Assembly (NCBI RefSeq): GCF_000565285.1 | Contig: NZ_APVL01000002.1 | Span: 124,001-188,000 of the forward strand | DNA from: Cytobacillus firmus DS1 | GTDB lineage: Bacteria > Bacillota > Bacilli > Bacillales > Cytobacillaceae | Reading direction: 5' to 3' | Length of the DNA: 64,000 nt | Notes under the pieces: model-generated | What the model was told of the DNA's origin: nothing | Databases searched by the model: none | What the model saw: only the letters and a program-made list of their open reading frames with translations | Shown here: in pieces, positions 1-7,763 of the stretch | How the letters are laid out: each line of letters begins with the position of its first letter | Numbering within the stretch: position 1 is the stretch's first letter | Made by a program: the position numbers and the translations under genes

Positions 1-503
1 AGCTTCGTTCTGTTTGCGATTGATTGTGCTACAGGATAAAGGATTACCATAGCAGCGGTGTTAACTGCAGCTGCAGGAAGTACAACTGCTGCAAATAATG
101 CTGTGAAAGGTCCCGGCAGTCCGACAATCAGGTATGCCGAAGTTAAAAACACAATTCCGGATACGATTGTTCCTGCTGCTGTTAAGACAGCTGTGCTGAC
201 GATATTCTTCCTGAATTTCTTTACGATCAGGAACAAGGCGAAAAAGGTGAATGCAGTAACAGGCTTATCAATGATATTCGGGATTAATCCTCCAGGAAAG
301 GTTGTGGTAAATCCGGAAATCAGGCCTGTAACTAAACCTAAAAGCAAAACGCTTCTGGTGTCTGGAAAAAGGATTATGCCTAAAAACATCATGGTTAGCA
401 TCATGTCCGGTTTCATTCCAAGGAAGAACCCTGGAACAACTGCATGAAGCACTGCGCCCATCCCCACCAATAGGGATAAGGCCACTAAATTTTTTGTATT
501 CAT
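1..503 (-). CDS. trpP: Tryptophan transporter TrpP (partial, 3' end beyond window)
   Basis: Membrane protein expected to import tryptophan. The ATG is at 503-501. The reading frame is open to the window edge, so the C-terminus is cut. The visible part (about 167 residues) is strongly hydrophobic. It starts MNTKNLVALSLLVGMG, has a VPGFFLGMKPDMM segment near residue 25, and reads NTAAMVILYPVAQSI near the edge, as I know from B. subtilis TrpP (formerly YhaG). The ribosome site GAGGAG (518-513) lies inside a run of GAG/TAG triplets, so translation is probably controlled by TRAP. It sits directly downstream of serC with its own extended -10 promoter. Family assignment is firm; regulation is inferred from the leader. 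Confidence 0.9.
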   Translation of the reverse strand, partial: MNTKNLVALSLLVGMGAVLHAVVPGFFLGMKPDMMLTMMFLGIILFPDTRSVLLLGLVTGLISGFTTTFPGGLIPNIIDKPVTAFTFFALFLIVKKFRKNIVSTAVLTAAGTIVSGIVFLTSAYLIVGLPGPFTALFAAVVLPAAAVNTAAMVILYPVAQSIANRTK

Positions 504-505
504 TT

Positions 506-563
506 CTCATCTCTCCTCTGCTATTCTCTGACTAAGCTCTGTCGTCTCTCCTGCAGTGCGCTC
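506..563 (-). promoter_or_regulatory. Candidate TRAP-binding triplet array in the trpP leader
   Basis: Read on the minus strand, the leader holds GAG or TAG triplets whose plus-strand positions begin at 537, 532, 526, 521, 516, 511 and 506. They are separated by 2-3 nt. Two more GAGs lie at 561-563 and 548-550. The array covers the Shine-Dalgarno sequence and stops two bases before the ATG. TRAP binds 9-11 (G/U)AG repeats with 2-3 nt spacers and is known to repress trpP translation in B. subtilis. mtrB is not in this window. Confidence 0.8.
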
Positions 564-590
564 TTTGCCTGCAGCGAAAAACTTTAACTC

Positions 591-599
591 ATTATAACA
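591..599 (-). promoter_or_regulatory. Extended -10 promoter of trpP
   Basis: Minus strand TGTTATAAT (TGn plus a perfect TATAAT) lies about 90 bp upstream of the trpP start. No good -35 is visible. The transcript would begin near 584 and give a leader of about 80 nt holding the triplet array. Confidence 0.55.
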
Positions 600-631
600 T
601 ATATCACAGGAATTCATAGGTGTTATATTTT

Positions 632-1714
632 TTAATTATTATTTTTAAAAGCTTCCATAAATGCGGCCAGCTTTTCAACATGGTGTTCCGGTACAGCATT
701 GTAAATAGATGCGCGGCACCCCCCGATAGAACGGTGTCCGCCAAGCCCGACGAACCCTGCTTCTTTTGCCTGTTTCTGAAATTCCCTGGAGAGACCCTCG
801 CTTTGAAGATTAAAAGTGACATTCATACGGGACCTGCTGTTTTTATGGGCATGCCCTATGTAAAAGCCTTCGCTTTCATCAATAACATCATAAAGCATTT
901 TTGCCTTCTTCTCATTGGCCTTTTCAATCTGTTCAAGGCCGCCTATCTGCTCTGCCCATTGGAGCACAAGAGACAGCAAATAGATTGAAAGAGTAGGGGG
1001 TGTGTTATATAAAGAGTTATTATTGGCAAATGTATTGTAATTCAGCATTACAGGGAGCGTTTCCGATGATCTTTTTAAAAGTTCTTTTCGGATAATGACT
1101 ACTGTTACACCGGATGGGCCGAGATTTTTCTGGGCACCTGCATAGATCAAGTCAAATTGTTCTACTTTCAATGGACGGCTTAAAATATCGCTTGACATAT
1201 CTGCTACTAGTGGTGTTTTTTTATTTGAAGGAAATTTTTGCCATTGTGTGCCGTAAATTGTATTGTTGCTGGTAATATGAAGATAGGCAGCATTGTCCGA
1301 AATTTCATCTTGACTGTATTTGGGGATAAAGCTGTATTTTTGATCCTTGCTGGTGGCAGAAATGACGGTTTCGCCAATTTTATCTGCTTCTTTTAAAGCT
1401 TTCTCCGACCAGGAACCGCTTAGAATATAATGGGCTGCCTGGTCTTTTCCCAGCAGGTTCATCGGCACCATGGAAAACTGGAGACTTGCACCGCCCTGGA
1501 TAAAAAGGACCTCAAAATCATCCGGGATGGCCAGCAGTCTTCTTAAGCGTGTGATTGCCTGATCATGTACTGCCTGATATTCCTTGCTTCTATGACTCAG
1601 CTCCATAATGCCCATACCTGTATTGCTGAAGTTCAGCAAACTCTTTTCCGCTTCTTTTAATACCTCTTCCGGCAGGGCCGCGGGACCTGCATTAAAATTT
1701 AGAGCACGGTACAT
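632..1714 (-). CDS. serC: Phosphoserine aminotransferase
   Basis: PLP-dependent class V aminotransferase of 360 aa. It converts 3-phosphohydroxypyruvate and glutamate to phosphoserine in serine synthesis, and also serves pyridoxal phosphate synthesis in some bacteria. The N-terminus RALNFNAGPAALPEEVL and the PLP lysine at about residue 196 (AGAQKNLGPSG) are typical, as are the arginine-containing HRSIGG and SRMNV regions near the C-terminus. GGAGGG precedes the ATG by about 7 nt. It lies between hit and trpP on the same strand, as in B. subtilis. Length is normal and I see no damage. Confidence 0.97.
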   Translation of the reverse strand: MYRALNFNAGPAALPEEVLKEAEKSLLNFSNTGMGIMELSHRSKEYQAVHDQAITRLRRLLAIPDDFEVLFIQGGASLQFSMVPMNLLGKDQAAHYILSGSWSEKALKEADKIGETVISATSKDQKYSFIPKYSQDEISDNAAYLHITSNNTIYGTQWQKFPSNKKTPLVADMSSDILSRPLKVEQFDLIYAGAQKNLGPSGVTVVIIRKELLKRSSETLPVMLNYNTFANNNSLYNTPPTLSIYLLSLVLQWAEQIGGLEQIEKANEKKAKMLYDVIDESEGFYIGHAHKNSRSRMNVTFNLQSEGLSREFQKQAKEAGFVGLGGHRSIGGCRASIYNAVPEHHVEKLAAFMEAFKNNN

Positions 1715-1850
1715 TTTTCTCCCTCCAAAAATAAAATCAATTCACTATAACGCTGTGAAGAAATAAAGATAGTTAATATGTTAACAAAATTTACTGATTT
1801 GTACAGAGAAAAAAATGAACATTTTGAAAAATCAGAGATAAAAGAGGCGA

Positions 1851-1876
1851 AAAATTCCCCCTGCAGAAACAGGAGG
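1851..1876 (-). terminator. Rho-independent terminator after hit
   Basis: Minus strand hairpin CCTCCT/AGGGGG (one G-T pair) with an 8-nt loop, followed by AATTTTT. It lies just downstream of the hit stop codon and separates hit from serC. Confidence 0.6.
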
Positions 1877-1885
1877 ATCAGAGGG

Positions 1886-2305
1886 TTACAGATGCTTTTT
1901 TATGGCATCAGAGATTTCTTTAAGATCTGAAGCTGAATAATCAGATTGATGTGATTTCCACACCACTCCTAAGCCATCTCCGTCACCATAACGGGGAATT
2001 AGGTGGGAGTGGAAATGGAAAACGGTCTGTCCGGCGTGTTCACCGTTGTTATTAATTAAATTCAAGCCAATTGGATCAAATTCGGCCTTGATGGCTCTGG
2101 CAATCTCAGGAACTGCTTCGAAATAGTTCCGGGCTGCTTCAGCATCCATTTCATATAAGTTTTCTTTATGTACTTTCGGAATAACAAGTGTATGCCCTTT
2201 TGTGACCTGGCTTATGTCCAGAAATGCCATCACATGCTCGTTTTCGAATACCTTGGCTGAAGGAATCTCGCCATTTATTATTTTACAGAAGATACAATCG
2301 TTCAT
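1886..2305 (-). CDS. hit: HIT-family nucleotide-binding hydrolase
   Basis: Histidine triad protein of 139 aa. HIT proteins hydrolyse nucleoside phosphoramidates or dinucleotides; the physiological substrate of this branch is not settled. The catalytic triad HFHSH is at residues 97-101. A CxxC pair (C4, C7) and the N-terminal FCKIINGEIP signature are present. It is divergent from ecsA with more than 600 bp of non-coding DNA between them. A TGG-TAGAAT extended -10 element lies about 40 bp upstream of the ATG, downstream of the terminator at 2396-2430, so hit can be transcribed independently of the RNA candidate. Confidence 0.95.
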   Translation of the reverse strand: MNDCIFCKIINGEIPSAKVFENEHVMAFLDISQVTKGHTLVIPKVHKENLYEMDAEAARNYFEAVPEIARAIKAEFDPIGLNLINNNGEHAGQTVFHFHSHLIPRYGDGDGLGVVWKSHQSDYSASDLKEISDAIKKHL

Positions 2306-2395
2306 TATGTCAGCTCCTAACCAAATATCTTTTTCACAATTCTACCATATTCGCCAAAAAACAAAAAAGCAAATGGGGAAGGATTGTTCTATTCA

Positions 2396-2430
2396 TAAAA
2401 AAAGGCAGGATCCGATTGGAATCCTGCCTT
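2396..2430 (-). terminator. Strong rho-independent terminator upstream of hit
   Basis: A perfect 10-bp stem (AAGGCAGGAT at 2402-2411 with ATCCTGCCTT at 2421-2430) has a 9-nt loop. It is followed on the minus strand only by seven or more T residues. No gene ends here, so it must end a non-coding minus-strand transcript or attenuate hit. Confidence 0.85.
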
Positions 2431-2838
2431 CGTGAAGGGGAAGCTTCTATTGGAACGTTTCTGATTCAGGTAAATTCTCTTTAACAAACACCTCATTTAT
2501 GAATGAATTGTGTTCATATCTAGAGAAAATCGATCTTTGTTCAATCGGACCATCCCCTTATTTTCTTTATATGCTTTTATATGCGTATAAAGCATGGATG
2601 ATAGTCTTTAACAAACACCTCATTTAAAAATGACTTAGTGACCACTTACGGGAAAAGCGATCAAGTGTTTAAGATCATCAGGTTTCATGTGCAATGCAAC
2701 CATCCCCTTATTAGGAACGTTTGAAGCTTATACTGAAAGGAAACTGTCTGCGACAGACACCTCATTTCAAGTTTTGATCATCTGAATGGTGTTCAAATGA
2801 TTTGTTTCCCCTTCATAGATTAGAATGTCCTGCCTCGT
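2396..2838 (-). ncRNA. Candidate small RNA gene built of three related units
   Basis: This stretch has no credible protein. On the minus strand three units each hold an AAGGGGA box (AAGGGGATGGT in two of them) and a downstream AAATGAGGTGT box. The second boxes begin near plus positions 2491, 2618 and 2760. In each unit an ACAC(or CAC)...CATT/AATG...GTGT stem can form with different loop sequences. The region ends in the terminator at 2396-2430. A TTGTCC-N17-TGTATA element at 2845-2873 could drive it and overlaps the ecs -35. The G-rich boxes resemble ribosome sites, so pairing with C-rich sRNAs is possible. From memory, B. subtilis RosA (a sponge for RoxS and FsrA) maps to this general chromosomal area; I could not check this. 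Confidence 0.55.
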
Positions 2839-2866
2839 AATTTATATACAGGAAATTTGCCCAAAC

Positions 2867-2896
2867 TGGACAATTTACTTTGGCTTTTTTTACAAT
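2867..2896 (+). promoter_or_regulatory. Sigma-A promoter of ecsABC
   Basis: TGGACA (2867-2872), an 18-bp spacer and TACAAT (2891-2896) lie about 30 bp before the ecsA start. The -35 overlaps the reverse-strand TTGTCC proposed for the divergent RNA. Confidence 0.65.
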
Positions 2897-2927
2897 GGAC
2901 TTATATATAGTAGGAAGGACGTTGAGA

Positions 2928-3668
2928 ATGGCGCTGCTTGAGATTAAAAACGTAACCGGCGGCTATACGAGAAACCCGGTCTTAAAGGATGTTTCCTTTG
3001 AGGTGGGAGAAAATGAAATCGTTGGCCTGATTGGCCTTAATGGAGCCGGAAAAAGTACGACCATCAAACATGTAATTGGCTTAATGGAACCGAAGGAGGG
3101 TGAAATAGCGATCAATGGCATGCAATTCCTTAAAGATAAGGAAGGGTATCGCAAGCAATTCACTTTTGTTCCGGAAACCCCGATTTTGTATGATGAACTA
3201 ACACTTGAAGAGCATTTGCGTATTACAGCCATGGCATACAGTCTGTCAGAAACAGAGTATAAACCAAGAGTGGAAAGACTCCTGAAGGAATTCAGAATGG
3301 AAAAAAGACTGAAATGGTTTCCGGCTCACTTTTCTAAAGGGATGAAGCAGAAAGTGATGATTATGTGCGCTTTTTTGGTACAGCCGTCATTATACATTGT
3401 TGATGAACCTTTTGTAGGCCTGGACCCGCTTGGCATTCAGTCACTTCTTGATTTGATGAAGAAAATGAAAGAGAGCGGTGCCGGCATTCTTATGTCCACC
3501 CATATTCTGGCAACCGCTGAAAGGTATTGTGATCGTTTTGTGATTTTACATGAAGGCAAAGTAAGGGCGAAGGGAACATTAGAAGAGCTGCAGCAGCAAT
3601 TTGCAATGCCGGGAGCAACCCTCGATGATTTATATATCCAGCTCACAAAGGAAGAAGATTATGTTTGA
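2928..3668 (+). CDS. ecsA: ABC transporter ATP-binding protein EcsA
   Basis: ATPase subunit of the Ecs transporter. In B. subtilis and Staphylococcus, Ecs affects secretion, processing of exoproteins and sigma-W signalling through the protease RasP, and it may move peptides out of the membrane. The protein is 246 aa. Walker A GLNGAGKST is at about 36-44, signature SKGMKQK near 136 and Walker B LYIVDEP near 156. An ATG 48 nt upstream is in frame but lies inside the promoter spacer. The ATG at 2928 follows AGGAAGGA and matches the start of known EcsA. The ecsB start overlaps the end of this gene by 8 bp. Confidence 0.95.
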   Translation: MALLEIKNVTGGYTRNPVLKDVSFEVGENEIVGLIGLNGAGKSTTIKHVIGLMEPKEGEIAINGMQFLKDKEGYRKQFTFVPETPILYDELTLEEHLRITAMAYSLSETEYKPRVERLLKEFRMEKRLKWFPAHFSKGMKQKVMIMCAFLVQPSLYIVDEPFVGLDPLGIQSLLDLMKKMKESGAGILMSTHILATAERYCDRFVILHEGKVRAKGTLEELQQQFAMPGATLDDLYIQLTKEEDYV

Positions 3669-4881
3669 TGAAAAACAATTATGGAAGGAAAGATTCGGGA
3701 GGACCGTCAAAGAGCTTTCCCGCTATCTCCGTTATATTTTTAATGGCCATATTGTCATTGTCATGGTGTTTCTTCTGGGAACTGCAGCTTTTTATTATCA
3801 GGAGTGGATAAAAACCCTGCCCGGTGATTTTCCTGCTGCAGAGATTATCGCAATCATCTTAGCTCTCCTGGTTACATACAGTCCGATTTATACATTCTTT
3901 TCTGAAGCAGACAAAATTTTTCTGCTGCCGCTTGAAGACAGGCTTTCAGGTTATTTCAGACGTTCGATGGCAGTAAGTTTTTTTGTGCATGCGTATCTCC
4001 TTGTTATGGGTCTGGGAATTTTAATGCCCTTGTATGCAGCGGTGAATAGTGACAATTTTAAAGTGTTTTTACCCTTTCTGCTGATCCTGCTGATTCTAAA
4101 AATGATCAATTTGCTGATACGCTGGAAGATACAATATTACATTGAAACAAGCGTGCATATCCTGGATGCATGTGTCCGTTATGCTGTTAACTCTGTGTTT
4201 CTGTATTTTCTTTTTAGCGGCGCTTCCCCCATTTTCATGATGGCAGCGGGTGTTCTGCTGATCCTGCTGTATTTGTTCTTCAGCATAAAATCCAGAGATA
4301 AAGGGCTGAAATGGGAATATTTGATTGATCAGGAAGAGAGGAGAATGACGTCCTTCTACAGGCTGGCCAATATGTTTACAGATGTTCCAAAGCTGAAAGA
4401 CCGCGTAAAAAGACGGAAGTGGCTTGATTGGCTGCTTTCAGGTATTCCATTCAGACAGGATGCAACTTTTAAAAATCTTTATGTCCGTACATTTCTCCGT
4501 TCCGGTGATTACTTCGGTTTATTCATTCGTTTAACCCTTATTGGGGCTGGAGCAATTTATTTAATTTCGTATGGAATGGGACAAATCCTGCTTGTGCCCC
4601 TATTCATGTACCTAACCGGCTTTCAGCTGCTGCCGCTATGGAATCACCATCAGGATAAGCTGTGGGTGAAATTATATCCGGTTAAAGGGGATATAAAGGA
4701 GAAGTCCTTTAAACAGCTGCTGACAGGAATACTTTATGTTCAGGCACTCTTATTATCGCTTGCTGTACTGGCAAATGGCGGATGGCTGGCTTCGCTTTTG
4801 GCTTTAGCCGTTGGAGTTTTATTTGCATATGTATATACTCATATCTATATTCAGAAACGGCTGGCAGGCAGCCAAGCTTAA
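3661..4881 (+). CDS. ecsB: ABC transporter permease EcsB
   Basis: Membrane partner of EcsA, 406 aa, with about eight to ten hydrophobic segments in two blocks (residues 25-190 and 280-400) separated by a charged loop near residues 215-260. I start it at the ATG overlapping the ecsA stop codon, giving MFDEKQLWKERFGRT, because this matches the family length. A longer frame reaching into ecsA is less likely. Translational coupling with ecsA is expected from the 8-bp overlap. Family assignment rests on position and on the FPAAEI and FLLPLE segments that I recall from EcsB. Confidence 0.93.
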   Translation: MFDEKQLWKERFGRTVKELSRYLRYIFNGHIVIVMVFLLGTAAFYYQEWIKTLPGDFPAAEIIAIILALLVTYSPIYTFFSEADKIFLLPLEDRLSGYFRRSMAVSFFVHAYLLVMGLGILMPLYAAVNSDNFKVFLPFLLILLILKMINLLIRWKIQYYIETSVHILDACVRYAVNSVFLYFLFSGASPIFMMAAGVLLILLYLFFSIKSRDKGLKWEYLIDQEERRMTSFYRLANMFTDVPKLKDRVKRRKWLDWLLSGIPFRQDATFKNLYVRTFLRSGDYFGLFIRLTLIGAGAIYLISYGMGQILLVPLFMYLTGFQLLPLWNHHQDKLWVKLYPVKGDIKEKSFKQLLTGILYVQALLLSLAVLANGGWLASLLALAVGVLFAYVYTHIYIQKRLAGSQA

Positions 4882-4944
4882 AATGAAACCTTTGCTGTCT
4901 TTTGTGCGTATATAGAGTCATCCTGAAAAAAGGCAGGCAGGAAA

Positions 4945-5670
4945 ATGAATGAGTATGAATTAAAGGCATATTATGAAATTGAAGAATGGAAGAGACGGAT
5001 CAATAAGCGCTCCAGTATGCTGAATCGCCTTTCCAAAAAAGCTCAGACAAAGGTAAATAGTATAATACCTGAAAAAGCTCATCAAATTATCACAGACAGC
5101 ATAAAGAATATGGTAAAGGCAACTGTGGTTGGATCGAATGCACTCACCAGAAAAAAACAATCTGCCGGACGCAGCCTGGAAATGATGGATCACATGCTTG
5201 AAGAGAAGATTTCGACATACCGCAAAACAGCTGCTGTCGAAGGTGCCGGAACCGGGGCAGGGGGAATACTCCTTGGCATTGCTGATTTTCCCTTGCTGCT
5301 GAGCATTAAGATGAAATTTCTTTTTGAATCTGCTCCCATATATGGATTTGATACAACTGATTATGAAGAGCGCCTGTTTCTCCTCCACGTCTTTCAGCTT
5401 GCATTTTCCAGTGATGATAAAAGGAAAGAAACGTTAAAGCTGATTGAAGAATGGGATGACAGGAAAGAAAAACTGGCTGACATGGACTGGAAGGCATTTC
5501 AGCAGGAATACCGGGATTATATCGACTTTGTTAAAATGCTCCAGCTGGTGCCGGGTATAGGTGCTGCTGTCGGGGCATATGCAAACTATAATTTGCTTGA
5601 CCACTTAGGAGAAACCGCTAAAAATGCTTACCGTCTGCGGATATTAAAAACAGCCCCGAGGCCTGATTAG
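4945..5670 (+). CDS. ecsC: EcsC family protein
   Basis: Third gene of the ecs operon, 241 aa. EcsC proteins have no established biochemical role. The sequence is mostly amphipathic, with a glycine-rich hydrophobic stretch (residues 90-125, GAGTGAGGILLGIADFPLLL) and a second near the C-terminus (VPGIGAAVGAYANY), suggesting membrane association. The ribosome site is AGGCAGG. A 63-bp gap separates it from ecsB, and a terminator overlaps its stop codon, so the operon ends here. Confidence 0.9.
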   Translation: MNEYELKAYYEIEEWKRRINKRSSMLNRLSKKAQTKVNSIIPEKAHQIITDSIKNMVKATVVGSNALTRKKQSAGRSLEMMDHMLEEKISTYRKTAAVEGAGTGAGGILLGIADFPLLLSIKMKFLFESAPIYGFDTTDYEERLFLLHVFQLAFSSDDKRKETLKLIEEWDDRKEKLADMDWKAFQQEYRDYIDFVKMLQLVPGIGAAVGAYANYNLLDHLGETAKNAYRLRILKTAPRPD

Positions 5671-5688
5671 GCTTGGGGCCGTTTTTTT
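5653..5688 (+). terminator. Terminator of the ecsABC operon
   Basis: GC-rich hairpin (GCCCCGAGGCCT with AGGCTTGGGGC) overlapping the ecsC stop codon and followed by seven T residues. Confidence 0.9.
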
Positions 5689-5703
5689 GGGACTTTCTCC
5701 TTG

Positions 5704-6909
5704 CTATCCTACCTCAACAGTATCCTTGTTTTCCTGATAGCTATGATAGTTTAAAGCTGCTGCTCCCAATGTTTTGGCTGCGATCAGCATGGCTTTCTCA
5801 TCTATATCAAACTTTGGATGATGGTGCGGGTAATTTTCTGATGTATTTTCAGGTCTTGCCCCGGTAAAGAAGAAGGTGCCTTTCACATGCTGCAGATAGT
5901 ATGCGAAATCTTCACCACCCATTTCAGGGTCTGTCTCTTCTACCCATTTGACTTCTTCAATTTTCCCTGCCAGTTCAGCCAGGTATTCAGTTTCCCTTTT
6001 ATGATTCACAACAGCAGGGTAGCCTCTGTGGAACCGATACTCATAGCTGCTATCTGCAGTGTAGCATGTTCCTTTAACAGTGCGCTCGATTTCCTGTTCG
6101 ATATTAGTGCGGACGTCTTCGTTAAATGTGCGGACAGTACCGATCAATTTTGCTCTATCGGCAATTACATTAAATGCGTTATCAGCAACGAAGGAACCAA
6201 CTGTTACAACGGCAGAGTCAATTGGATTTACCTTTCTGCTGACGATTTGCTGGAGATTGACAACCAGCTGGGAGGCAGTTACAATCGCATCTTTTGTTTT
6301 GTGAGGCTGTGCTCCATGCCCGCCTTTTCCTTGGATGGTAACTTCAAACCTGTCTGCTGCCGCCATAAATGGGCCAACTCGATATTGGATTTTTCCTGTT
6401 GGTTCTGATGCCCACAGGTGAGTTCCGAAAATGGCATCGACACCCTCAAGGCAGCCATCTTCGATCATCGACTTCGCTCCGCCTGGAGCATATTCCTCGG
6501 CGTGCTGATGAATCATGATATATGTACCTTCTAATTCATCGCGAAGTTCATTCAGCGCCTTCGCCAGTACAAGTAATGTGGCCGTGTGTCCATCATGTCC
6601 GCAAGCATGCATAACCCCCGGGACCAATGATTTATATGGGACATCCTTTTCATCCTGGATAGGAAGTGCATCAAAATCAGCTCTCAAAGCGGTGGTCTTT
6701 CCGGGTTTGCTTCCAATAATCTTTGCTACCACTCCATTTCCCCCAACATGACCCCGAACTTCAATCCCCAGATTTTCATAAAAGGTTTTGATGTAGTGAG
6801 CCGTCTTCTCTTCCTTAAATGATACTTCAGGGTTCTGATGAAGATAGCGCCGGATGGAGACCATTTCATTGTAATAACTTTCCAGTTTTTTAAATAATGT
6901 TTCAGACAT
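5704..6909 (-). CDS. M20 family amidohydrolase (YhaA-like)
   Basis: Zinc-dependent aminoacylase/carboxypeptidase-like hydrolase of 401 aa in the M20D (HipO/AmhX/YxeP) group, which removes acyl groups from amino acids or related amides. Metal-binding HACGHDGHT is at 101-109, GTHLWASEP near 158, the dimerisation-domain GKGGHGAQPH near 185, and MGGEDFAYY near 350. I chose the ATG at 6909 because AGGAGAGG sits 5-6 nt before it; a start seven codons upstream lacks a ribosome site. It is convergent with ecsC, and the B. subtilis neighbour at this position is yhaA. The exact substrate cannot be read from sequence. Confidence 0.88.
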   Translation of the reverse strand: MSETLFKKLESYYNEMVSIRRYLHQNPEVSFKEEKTAHYIKTFYENLGIEVRGHVGGNGVVAKIIGSKPGKTTALRADFDALPIQDEKDVPYKSLVPGVMHACGHDGHTATLLVLAKALNELRDELEGTYIMIHQHAEEYAPGGAKSMIEDGCLEGVDAIFGTHLWASEPTGKIQYRVGPFMAAADRFEVTIQGKGGHGAQPHKTKDAIVTASQLVVNLQQIVSRKVNPIDSAVVTVGSFVADNAFNVIADRAKLIGTVRTFNEDVRTNIEQEIERTVKGTCYTADSSYEYRFHRGYPAVVNHKRETEYLAELAGKIEEVKWVEETDPEMGGEDFAYYLQHVKGTFFFTGARPENTSENYPHHHPKFDIDEKAMLIAAKTLGAAALNYHSYQENKDTVEVG

Positions 6910-6942
6910 GATTTCCTCTCCTATCGACATAATTTTTTCATT

Positions 6943-6951
6943 ATTATAACA
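6943..6951 (-). promoter_or_regulatory. Extended -10 promoter of the amidohydrolase gene
   Basis: Minus strand TGTTATAAT, a perfect TATAAT with a TGn extension, about 35 bp upstream of the ATG. No convincing -35. Confidence 0.5.
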
Positions 6952-7061
6952 TTCTTTAATAGAATAAAGGGGAAAATGTTTATTTCTGCAAACTTAACAT
7001 AATAAAAGTGCAGATGAGATGATACTATAAATTAAGACCAAAATGGGAGGTATTCGTAAGA

Positions 7062-7727
7062 TTGGAAATGATTAAATCTAAATGGACATATTTTTTCCTG
7101 GCTGTATCCACATCAATTTTTCTTTATTTTCTTGTTGCCGTTACTAACGGACAACCCCTTGATTTTGACCGTTATTTTTCAAAACTCTTTACAGGTTTGT
7201 TTTCAGAAAGCACCCATCCATTCTTTGAAGCATTGGATCATTTGGGTGATAAGACCGGAGTAGGAATTATCACATTGGCATTCTTATTGCTGCTTTGGCT
7301 CAAGTATAGGAATTATGAAGCGATGGCAGCTCTTGTTTTTGCTGTTGCAGCGGGCAATGAAGTTAATAAGTGGCTTAAAGAGGCTGTTGGAAGGCCGCGC
7401 CCTGATCAGGAGCATCTGGTTGATGTGGCAAGTCTCAGCTTTCCGAGCGGACACGCGATGATTGGGATGATTCTGTATACCTTCATCGCCTATTTTATCA
7501 TTAACGAGCTGAAGTCCTCGCAAGCGAAATGGATCACAGGGATTATAGCTGGCAGCTGGATTTTTTTAATGGGGATCAGCCGGATTGTGATGGGTGTTCA
7601 TTATCCGTCTGATATCGCAGCAGGATTTGCAGCAGGCTATATTTGGGTGTTCATTTCAATTTCCCTTTACGCAGCATTAAAGTCAATGTTCAGAAGGAAT
7701 TCATATGAGCAAGAAGAATCAGTATAA
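7062..7727 (+). CDS. PAP2 family membrane phosphatase
   Basis: Integral membrane phosphatase of 221 aa with about six hydrophobic segments. Type 2 phosphatidic acid phosphatases act on lipid phosphates such as undecaprenyl pyrophosphate or phosphatidylglycerophosphate. The three catalytic motifs are present: KEAVGRPRPD, SFPSGHAM and SRIVMGVHYPSD. The start is taken as TTG at 7062, 11 nt after GGGAGG; the ATG two codons later is further from the ribosome site. It stands alone between the amidohydrolase gene and a terminator. Whether it serves cell-wall lipid recycling or phospholipid synthesis cannot be decided here. Confidence 0.9.
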   Translation: MEMIKSKWTYFFLAVSTSIFLYFLVAVTNGQPLDFDRYFSKLFTGLFSESTHPFFEALDHLGDKTGVGIITLAFLLLLWLKYRNYEAMAALVFAVAAGNEVNKWLKEAVGRPRPDQEHLVDVASLSFPSGHAMIGMILYTFIAYFIINELKSSQAKWITGIIAGSWIFLMGISRIVMGVHYPSDIAAGFAAGYIWVFISISLYAALKSMFRRNSYEQEESV

Positions 7728-7731
7728 AAGC

Positions 7732-7756
7732 AGAGACTATCGCCCGATAGTCTCTT
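7732..7756. terminator. Hairpin terminator between PAP2 and the transporter gene
   Basis: Perfect 10-bp stem AGAGACTATC/GATAGTCTCT with loop GCCC, lying between two convergent genes. The T tract is short on the plus strand, so it may work in both directions. Confidence 0.7.
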
Positions 7757-7763
7757 TGCTGTA

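Noticed and set aside
620-988. Plus-strand 122-codon frame opposite serC
   Set aside because: Antisense to serC, no ribosome site and no recognisable motif.
2461-2820. Short frames starting ATGAGGTGT in each repeat unit of the RNA candidate
   Set aside because: They have no upstream ribosome site, end at different places and encode unrelated peptides; the conserved part is the RNA motif, not the reading frame.
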